42,717 nt of DNA, taken from Micromonospora endophytica. Its GTDB lineage: Bacteria > Actinomycetota > Actinomycetes > Mycobacteriales > Micromonosporaceae. A program made the position numbers and the translations under genes. The stretch lies in assembly GCF_003236305.1 (NCBI RefSeq), contig NZ_POTX01000024.1, positions 1-42,717 of the forward strand. The letters are read 5' to 3'. Under the pieces are notes generated by a model. The model saw nothing but the letters and a program-made list of their open reading frames with translations. It searched no databases and was not told the origin of the DNA. This document shows positions 36,248 through 42,717 of this stretch, piece after piece; the stretch's first letter is position 1, and each line of letters begins with the position of its first letter.

Positions 36248-39079
36248 GTGGCTCTGGGGCGGGCGTACATCGAGATCATCGGCGACGTGTCGCGGTTTGC
36301 GCCGCAACTACGAGCGGGGCTGACGAAGGCCCTGAAGGTCAGCGGTATCGCGGCGATCGGCGCGAGCGCCGCTGCCGCGTCCGGTCAGATCATCGGCCTG
36401 GCGGGGTCGCTGGCGTCGGTGGGCGGCGCCCTGTACGCCCTGCCGGCGGCGGCCGGTGTCGGCGGGGCCGCGCTCGGCGCGCTGATGGTCGCCACCCGCG
36501 GCCTCGGCGAAGCGTTCGCCGCCGCAGGCGAGGACGATCTCGCGAAGTTCGAGAAGGCGCTGGAGGACCTGTCGCCGCAGGCACAGCGACTCGTACGGGA
36601 GTTCCGGGCGATCCTCCCGGCACTGTCGGACGTGCGGGTCGCCGCGCAGGACGCGTTCACCTCGCAACTGGTGGGACAGCTGTCCGCGACCGCTTCGGTG
36701 CTCGCCGGGCCGCTGCGCACCGGCCTGACCGGCGTGGCCGCCGAGTGGGGGCGGGCAGCACGGGCGGTGCTGGAGTTCTCCCGCGAGACGAGCACCGTGC
36801 AGACGTTGTCGGGGATTCTCGACACCGCCCGCCTGTCGGTGGGGAACCTGGCCACGTCGATCAAGCCGCTGCTGGCCGGGTTCCGGGACATCACCGCGGT
36901 GGCGTTGCCGTCGATCGGCCGGGTGTCCGAACTCGCCGGTGATGCTGCGGTCCGGTTCGGTACGTGGCTGTCGGCTATGGCGGAGAGCGGCGCCGCCGTG
37001 ACGGCGATCGACCGCGCCGGTGTGGTGATGGGGCAGCTGGGCAAGCTGACGGCGAACGTCGGCTCGATCCTGACCAGCGTCCTGAAAGCCGCTGCGGAGG
37101 CGAGCACCGGAGGGTTGCTCGCCGGCCTGGTCGAGGTGACGGGCCGGGTGCGGGAGTTCTTCGCCACGGCGGAGGGCAGCAGCGCCCTGCTCGGGGTGTT
37201 CAACACGCTGGGCACCCTCGCGGCCGGGCTTGCGCCGGTGTTCACGACCCTGCTGTCGATCATCGGTGAGTCGGTGGTGCCGGCGCTCGGGTCGATGGCG
37301 CAGGCCATCGTGCCTGCGATGCAAGCTGTCGTCACGGCCCTCGGGCCGGCGCTCGCGGCGATCGCCGGTGCGGTTGGCCCGGTGATGGAGGCCTTGTCCG
37401 TCGGTATTCAGGCGCTCGCGCCGGTGCTGGGCCCGGTCGGTGAGGTCATCGCGTCGATCGCTCTCGCGCTGGCGCCGCTGCTGCCGGTGATCGGCGAGCT
37501 GATCACGATGCTGGTTGGGCCGCTGGCGACGGTCCTCAACGCGCTCGGGCCGATGCTCGCGCCGGTCGTCAGCGCGTTGGCTCCGGTGCTGCTCCAGATT
37601 GGGCAGACCCTCACCGCGGTTCTCGCGCCGGTCGCCGGCTTGCTGGCCGACCTGTTCACGCAGCTGGGCCCGCCGCTCGGCAAGGTGGTCGCCGCCCTCG
37701 GGTCCGCCCTCGCGCCGATCTTGACCGCGCTGGGGCCGCTGATCGTGCAGCTGGTGTCGGCGCTGATGCCGCTGATCCCGACGATCGTGGGGCTGCTGCC
37801 GCCGCTGGTCGACATCTTGTTGGCTATTACGCCGCTGATCGAGCTGGTGGCGCAGCTCGCGGTCGTCGCGGTCGCCCTGGTCGCCCCGCTGATCCGGGTC
37901 GCGGCGGCGCTGGTGGGGTTCCTCGCGGCGAAGGCGGTTGCGCCGCTGGTGTCGGCGCTCGCGTCGGCGCTGGTGTGGCTGCTGTCCCCGCTGTCCGGGG
38001 TCGCCGAGTGGCTGGGCAAGGTGGCCGCGTGGTTGAGCGCGATCGATTGGGCGGGTGTCGGGTCAGCGATCGGCGGCGCGTTCTCCTCGGCGTGGCAGGC
38101 CGTGAAGCGTTTCTTCGAGTCGATCGGGACGTGGTTCGCGGAGCTGCCCGGCAAGATCGGCTCGTTCCTGTCGAGGCTGCCGGAGATCCTGTGGGATCTG
38201 TTCACGGACGCGGCCGGGCGGGCGCTGGAAGCCCTGGGCATCGGAATCGGGCTGATCCTGTACGCGGTGACGGTGCTGCCGGGGCAGATCATCGGCTTCC
38301 TGTCGTCGCTGCCGGGCCGGCTGCGTGACCTGATCCAGCAGGCGGCGACTCTGGCGGCGGCGGCGTTCCTGAGGGGCGTGGACTCGCTGGTGTCGTACGC
38401 GACGGCGCTGCCCGGTCGGGTGCTGTCGGCGTTGTCGAGCCTGGGGACGCGGCTCCAGTCGACGTTCAGCAGCGCGGTGTCGGCGGGCCGCACCGCAGCG
38501 GTGAACGGCTTCAACTCGATCGTGACGTTCATCGCCGGCATCCCGGGGCGGATCTCCGGCTACGCCAGCCGGTTCCTGTCCGCCGGGTCGGGGCTGGTGC
38601 GGAAGCTCGTCGACGGGCTGCGGAAGGTGCCGTCGCTGGGCAGCATCGCGTCGGCGATTTCGGACACGATCAGGCACCAGCTGAACAAGATCATTGGGGC
38701 GATCAACTCGGGCATCGCACGGGTCGACGCGGTGCTCCCCGGCTCGCTGCCGCGAATCCCGATGCTGGCGAACGGGGCGATCCTGCGCCGGCCGACGCTG
38801 TTCGTCGGCGGTGAGGCCGGGGACGAGGTGGTTATCCCGCTGACCCGGCCCCGGCGGGCCCGGCAGCTCGCCGAGGAGTCCGGGCTGCTGGCTCTGCTCG
38901 CCGGAGAGATGGGTGGAGGCGGTACGCCGATCACGTTCGACAGGGGCGCGATCTCCGTCGTGTTCGAGGGTGTCGTGCCGACCTGGCAGGAAGCCCTGGA
39001 CACCGGTCGGGCTGTCGGCGACGGCGTGTTGGAGACGTTGGCCCGGCGGTCGGTGGCCACGACGGTGAGGACGATCTGA
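36248..39079 (+). CDS. tail tape measure protein
   Basis: The 943-residue protein is the longest complete one here. It starts ALGRAYIEIIGDVSRFAPQLRAGL, the usual actinophage tape measure start. It has long hydrophobic helical repeats (APVLGPVGEVIASIALALAPLLPVIGELI and similar) and ends with ILRRPTLFVGGEAGDEVVIPLT, a typical C-terminal landmark. It sets tail length and enters the host membrane. GTG 36248 is chosen over TTG 36230 because of the conserved beginning and the TACGCT box 6 bp before it. It is cut off from its chaperone by the reversed block. Confidence 0.9.
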   Translation: MALGRAYIEIIGDVSRFAPQLRAGLTKALKVSGIAAIGASAAAASGQIIGLAGSLASVGGALYALPAAAGVGGAALGALMVATRGLGEAFAAAGEDDLAKFEKALEDLSPQAQRLVREFRAILPALSDVRVAAQDAFTSQLVGQLSATASVLAGPLRTGLTGVAAEWGRAARAVLEFSRETSTVQTLSGILDTARLSVGNLATSIKPLLAGFRDITAVALPSIGRVSELAGDAAVRFGTWLSAMAESGAAVTAIDRAGVVMGQLGKLTANVGSILTSVLKAAAEASTGGLLAGLVEVTGRVREFFATAEGSSALLGVFNTLGTLAAGLAPVFTTLLSIIGESVVPALGSMAQAIVPAMQAVVTALGPALAAIAGAVGPVMEALSVGIQALAPVLGPVGEVIASIALALAPLLPVIGELITMLVGPLATVLNALGPMLAPVVSALAPVLLQIGQTLTAVLAPVAGLLADLFTQLGPPLGKVVAALGSALAPILTALGPLIVQLVSALMPLIPTIVGLLPPLVDILLAITPLIELVAQLAVVAVALVAPLIRVAAALVGFLAAKAVAPLVSALASALVWLLSPLSGVAEWLGKVAAWLSAIDWAGVGSAIGGAFSSAWQAVKRFFESIGTWFAELPGKIGSFLSRLPEILWDLFTDAAGRALEALGIGIGLILYAVTVLPGQIIGFLSSLPGRLRDLIQQAATLAAAAFLRGVDSLVSYATALPGRVLSALSSLGTRLQSTFSSAVSAGRTAAVNGFNSIVTFIAGIPGRISGYASRFLSAGSGLVRKLVDGLRKVPSLGSIASAISDTIRHQLNKIIGAINSGIARVDAVLPGSLPRIPMLANGAILRRPTLFVGGEAGDEVVIPLTRPRRARQLAEESGLLALLAGEMGGGGTPITFDRGAISVVFEGVVPTWQEALDTGRAVGDGVLETLARRSVATTVRTI

Positions 39080-42000
39080 TGGGCGAGTACAACCCGGACC
39101 GGCCGTACGTGCTGGGCATGCAGTGGGCACCGATGGTGAAGGCGCCGCTCGTGTTGGACACCGCCAGCGAGGTCGGGTACACGTTCAGGACCGCCACGGA
39201 GCAGGTGGATCGAGTGTGGCTGCGGTCGACGTCGACGCCGCCGGGCCGGCCGACGCGCACCGAGCTGCTGGTGAACCTGTACCAGGCGGACGTGATCGCC
39301 GGCACCGGACCGGTGCGGAAGCTGGTGATTCCCTGCGCGTCGGGGGCGCTGCTGGCTGGCGCGGCCCTGGCCGGGTCCGCCACGTCCGTGGAGAACGCGG
39401 TGGCGAACCCGTCCGACCCTCGGCACATCGCCCTGACGGGGCCGGGTGCCGCCGCCCGGTTCTGGTTCGCGACGACCGGCGCGGCGGCGCAGGCCGCCCT
39501 GTTCCGGCGCCGGATCCTGGACGTGTCGGTGCTGTACGTGATGTCGGGCCCGTTTGCCGACTTGGCTGAGCCGGTGACTCTCGGCTTGGAACGGCCGTCG
39601 GCCGGTGTGGTGTGGCCGATGGACGAGACGCTGACAGGGCCGGCGCTGCACGAGGCGGCGACGGAGGTGCGGCGGTCGCGGCTCGGCGAGCTCAACCCCT
39701 GGTGGAGCACCGCGGTGACGCCGCTGACCACGAAGTGGCGGATGCCGTACAACTGGGCGGGTCAGGCGTCGCCGACGTCGGGGCTGACGGCGTGGGCGGC
39801 ATCTGGCGGCACGAACATCAACGTGCGCCTCCAGGTCGCCGGGTCGGCACTCGAGGATGCGGTGTTCCACGTGCACTACCTCGCGTTGGAGGTGACGTAC
39901 GGGGAGGAAAACCGGCTCGGCGGCGGCGGGCTTGACATCTCTGAAGGTGCCGGCCAGCAGGGCGGGGCGTACTACGAGATCCCGCTGTTCGGGATGTACA
40001 ACTACGGGTTTCCGGTGTCCATGCGGCGGGGTGCTCGGTACGCGGTGACGGTTGGCCGGGCTCACTCTGGACAGCTGTCCGTGGCGTCGACGGTGCCGGT
40101 TCCGGTTGACCGGCTGGGCACCGTCGACGCGCTGCCGAGCCTGCGCGGCGTGCAGCTCCGCAAGACGATCCGCGAGGGCGCCGTGCCGAGCATGGAGACG
40201 GTCAACGACCTGCCGGCGATCGTCCTGTACGAAGGGTCGCCGCTGCCGGGCGACGCCGACAGCCGTTCTCACGTCTACCTGGCGCAGGCGATCGGCACGG
40301 TGTCCGAGCGGTTCTTCGGCGGCGACCTGATGCAGCGGATCATCGACGACAAGGCCGGCACGTACGTGTGGGTGCGGTTCTACGCGCGGCACCTGCCCGG
40401 CACGCGGGAGCCGCTGTACCTGTACCAGGCCGACCCGGCGGACCCGTGGATGAGCCTCGGCCCCAGGGCGACGATCAGCGTCGACGAGTTCGAGATGCTG
40501 CCGGAGGTCGCCGACGGGTGGCGGGAGGTCACCCTGCGGCTGGATCCGCCGCTGGAGACAGCCGGCGGTGGTGGGGTGCTGTGGTGGGCGTTCGCCAGCT
40601 CCGCCGAGGATGAAGCGCCGTGGCAGGTCCTCGGCGCGGACGCCGAACCGGGCAGCGGGGGGCCGAGCACGATCAGCGACGCGACGTACGGCGGGGCGGA
40701 GGCGTTCGCCACCATCGACGACGCCGACGACCGGTCGGCGGACCTGACGCTGATGCTGATCCGGGAGATGGACGAGGTGACCGGCCTGGTCGTGCAGCCG
40801 GCTGTGCAGCCGCTGGCGGTCGTCGACGATCAGTGCGACCGGCCGTCGGGCGGAATCCCGACCGGCATCCGCTACCACCGGCTGGCGTGGAATGCCGTCA
40901 ACAGCGAGGTCGTGGCCGGGTGGGGCGCGTACGAGGTGCAGCGCCAGGACGACACGATGGACGACGAGGCGTGGGAGACGATTGCGCTGGTCGCCGCGCC
41001 GAACGTCACCGCCGTCGACGACTACGAGGCGCGGGTCGGTGTCGAGTCGCGGTACCGGGTTCGGATGGTGCACCGCATCGGGGTTCCCGGGCCCTGGTCG
41101 GCGCCGGTCGCGGCGACGATCCCCGCTCCGGGAGTGACCGGCACCCGCGTGGATGTCGGTGCGCTGATCCTGACGAGCAACCACAACCCGGCCGGCAACC
41201 TGGCATACGTCACGAACCAGGACCGCAACGCGGGGGAGGACTTCACGTTCCCGGAGGCGCGTGACGTCGAGCTGCGGGCGATGTACGGCCGCGACTACCG
41301 GGCGGCGTTTCGGCCGCTGGAACGCGGCGGTGTGGAGTTCACTCGGACCGTGCTGGTCAACGCAGTCGCGGTGCCGGCGCAGACCCTCGACCGGGGGTTT
41401 CGTAGCCTGCGGGATCTGGCGTGGGACCAGGTGCCGTACGTGTGCGTGCGGGACGAGCTGGACAACCGGTGGCTGGCGACGCTGCTGGTGCCGTCCGGGT
41501 CGGTGCGACGCAAGCGGCAGCGCGGGCAGATGCAGTTGGCGCAGGTGACGGTCGTCGAGGTGGCGGACACGCCGGAGCCGGTCGACGGTGGGCCGGCGCC
41601 GTGTGAGGGGCTGCGCCCGGAAGGCCACACGACGCAGGTGTACGCGGCAGCGGACACGCCGGCCGACGTCGGCTGGAACCCGTTGGCTGCGGACGACCAG
41701 TTCGAGCGGGAGGTGCCGGCCGGCGGGTTCGGGTCGACCGACATTCCTGGCGACCCGTGGGCGGTGGTGTCCGGGCCGCCGGAGGACCTGTCGGTGACTG
41801 GCGGCGTCGGGGTAATCCAGCTGGCCGAGCCGCTGAACGCGAACCCGTACTTCGAGACGGACGTGGCCGGTTGGGAGCCGACCGGCGGCACTTTCGTCCG
41901 GTCGACCGAGCACGCCCATGAGGGTGTCGCGTCGGGTCTGTTGACGCCCAGCGGCGAAGACGGCTTCGTGTTCGTCGAGTGCGAGCCGGGCCCCGAGACG

Positions 42001-42717
42001 GTGCCAGGAACGACGTGGCGGTTCGCAGCGTGGGTGCGCTGCGACGTGTCCCGCGACGTGGTGCTGTCGCTCTACTGGTTCGACGACGACGGCGACCTGC
42101 TGGACCTGGACGAGAGCGACCCGGTGACCGTGCCGGCGAACACGTGGGTGCAGCTGTCGTTCTCCTGGACGGCCCCTGAGGACACGGCGCAGGTAGCCGG
42201 CGACGTGTACATGCCGGACGAGGCTCCGCCGTCGCATCGCCTTTTCATCGACGAGGCCGGGATCACGCCGGAGCCGGTGGATAGGAAGGTCGTGACCGGC
42301 CCTGCCGTGCGGGACGTCGAGGTGCACGCGCGGGTGCGGATCACCCGGCCGCCGGGAGGGGAGCCGATCAACGCGTACCTGCACGGCCGGCACGTCGACG
42401 AGCAGAACGGGTACACGGCTCGGCTGGCGTTCGTTCCGGACGGCACGGTCGGCGTCGGCCTGGAGATGCTGCACGACGGCGAGCCGATCGTCCTGGCGGA
42501 GCTGGAGACGGCGCGCGACTGGCAGGGGGAGGAGGTGCCGGTCGGCGTCGGCGACTGGTACTGGTTCCGCATGCAGGTCCGGGGTCAGGTGGTGCGGGCG
42601 TCGGTATGGAAGGACGAGCCGGGCAGCTACTGGCCGGGCTGGACGGTGCAGGAGCTCGACGGGACGCTGCCTGCGGCGGGCTTGGCCGGTGTCGGGGCGG
42701 GGCTGTCGCCGGGGAAC
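39079..42717 (+). CDS. large minor tail/host-recognition protein, truncated by the window end
   Basis: The frame is open for 1213 codons to the last base with no stop. It starts at ATG 39079, overlapping the tape measure stop by one base. It is beta-rich, with a first domain (TASEVGYTFRTATEQVDRVWLRST), a central fibronectin-like part (GWGAYEVQRQDDTMDDEAWETIALVAAP...RYRVRMVH), a FRSLRDLAWDQVPYVCVRDEL segment, and a C-terminal carbohydrate-binding-like part (WEPTGGTFVRSTEHAHEG...PGTTWRFAAWVRC). It resembles actinophage minor tail proteins that bind the host surface. Its full length and C-terminus are outside the window. Confidence 0.8.
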   Translation, partial: MGEYNPDRPYVLGMQWAPMVKAPLVLDTASEVGYTFRTATEQVDRVWLRSTSTPPGRPTRTELLVNLYQADVIAGTGPVRKLVIPCASGALLAGAALAGSATSVENAVANPSDPRHIALTGPGAAARFWFATTGAAAQAALFRRRILDVSVLYVMSGPFADLAEPVTLGLERPSAGVVWPMDETLTGPALHEAATEVRRSRLGELNPWWSTAVTPLTTKWRMPYNWAGQASPTSGLTAWAASGGTNINVRLQVAGSALEDAVFHVHYLALEVTYGEENRLGGGGLDISEGAGQQGGAYYEIPLFGMYNYGFPVSMRRGARYAVTVGRAHSGQLSVASTVPVPVDRLGTVDALPSLRGVQLRKTIREGAVPSMETVNDLPAIVLYEGSPLPGDADSRSHVYLAQAIGTVSERFFGGDLMQRIIDDKAGTYVWVRFYARHLPGTREPLYLYQADPADPWMSLGPRATISVDEFEMLPEVADGWREVTLRLDPPLETAGGGGVLWWAFASSAEDEAPWQVLGADAEPGSGGPSTISDATYGGAEAFATIDDADDRSADLTLMLIREMDEVTGLVVQPAVQPLAVVDDQCDRPSGGIPTGIRYHRLAWNAVNSEVVAGWGAYEVQRQDDTMDDEAWETIALVAAPNVTAVDDYEARVGVESRYRVRMVHRIGVPGPWSAPVAATIPAPGVTGTRVDVGALILTSNHNPAGNLAYVTNQDRNAGEDFTFPEARDVELRAMYGRDYRAAFRPLERGGVEFTRTVLVNAVAVPAQTLDRGFRSLRDLAWDQVPYVCVRDELDNRWLATLLVPSGSVRRKRQRGQMQLAQVTVVEVADTPEPVDGGPAPCEGLRPEGHTTQVYAAADTPADVGWNPLAADDQFEREVPAGGFGSTDIPGDPWAVVSGPPEDLSVTGGVGVIQLAEPLNANPYFETDVAGWEPTGGTFVRSTEHAHEGVASGLLTPSGEDGFVFVECEPGPETVPGTTWRFAAWVRCDVSRDVVLSLYWFDDDGDLLDLDESDPVTVPANTWVQLSFSWTAPEDTAQVAGDVYMPDEAPPSHRLFIDEAGITPEPVDRKVVTGPAVRDVEVHARVRITRPPGGEPINAYLHGRHVDEQNGYTARLAFVPDGTVGVGLEMLHDGEPIVLAELETARDWQGEEVPVGVGDWYWFRMQVRGQVVRASVWKDEPGSYWPGWTVQELDGTLPAAGLAGVGAGLSPGN

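Larger units (their letters stand above)
19649..42717 (+). mobile_element. siphovirus-type prophage (partial; runs off the window)
   Basis: From the capsid leader to the window end there is a phage morphogenesis region: major capsid protein, adaptors, gp10-like protein, tail protein, tail-assembly chaperone, tape measure and a large minor tail protein, with reversed lysis genes inside. The left edge is set only by gene content, between the toxin-immunity pair and the capsid gene. No terminase, portal, integrase, tRNA or att repeat is visible in the window, so the true ends are unknown. Confidence 0.85.

Noticed and set aside
38560..42474. A 1304-codon open frame on the minus strand opposite the tail genes
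   Set aside because: It runs antisense to the tape measure end and the minor tail gene, with Arg/Pro/His-rich composition typical of GC-rich antisense frames and no ribosome-binding site.
1..42717. CRISPR arrays, tRNA or rRNA genes, insertion sequences
   Set aside because: No regularly spaced direct repeats, no cloverleaf-like segment, no transposase and no rRNA-like sequence were seen on reading; a computed search was not possible.

Overview
The window is very GC-rich DNA with GTG starts and many 1-4 bp gene overlaps. It carries families typical of the actinobacterial family Micromonosporaceae: an XRE/DUF5753 regulator with a DUF397 partner, GPP34, YbaB/WXG-like secretion genes and a DUF6244-type protein. 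A Micromonospora-like chromosome is the best guess (inference from content, not from a search).

Layout. (1) 165-2442: a small plus-strand cluster of a membrane protein, a YbaB-like protein and two WXG100/ESX-like proteins. (2) 2657-6876: minus-strand accessory genes (conserved hypothetical, GNAT, APC permease, GPP34 protein and two small coupled genes). (3) 7312-8416: XRE/DUF5753 regulator plus DUF397, ended by a strong hairpin. (4) 8584-10080: a divergent HTH/TPR regulator. (5) 10278-17185: six head-to-tail genes, mostly overlapping: class III aminotransferase, nucleotidyltransferase, glycosyltransferase, Fe(II)/2-oxoglutarate dioxygenase, SHMT-like PLP enzyme and pyrimidine-nucleoside phosphorylase. 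This is the same set of six enzyme classes that builds the 5-amino-5-deoxyribosyl-glycyluridine core of the MraY-inhibiting nucleoside antibiotics (A-90289 LipK-P, muraymycin, caprazamycin). A TmrB-like P-loop gene, the family that gives tunicamycin resistance, follows convergently at 17309-17845 as a candidate self-resistance gene. No lipid- or peptide-tail genes are visible, so the product may be a small core nucleoside.

(6) 18030-19615: a DUF6244-like protein, a CdiA_C-type tRNase toxin domain and a SitI3-like immunity protein. The toxin frame is -1 relative to the DUF6244 gene. At the junction lies a canonical slippery heptamer (G GGA AAC), a 6-nt spacer that contains the stop codon, and a GC-rich hairpin. 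This suggests programmed -1 frameshifting that makes a fused effector.

(7) 19725 to the end: a siphovirus-type prophage (major capsid, head-tail adaptors, gp10-like, tail protein, tail-assembly chaperone, tape measure, minor tail protein). It contains a block of small cargo genes (22905-27903) separated by hairpins and by duplicated promoter/operator modules, including an N6-methylase-like protein that lacks the NPPY/F catalytic motif. Between the chaperone and the tape measure lies a reversed block (31905-36142). It holds a lower-GC two-gene unit, a P-loop ATPase with zinc ribbon plus a HEPN (Rx4H) protein, which is a candidate phage-carried defence system, and then the lysis genes. Terminase, portal, integrase and att sites are not seen in the window.

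All functions are read from motifs and remembered family patterns; no database search was run.
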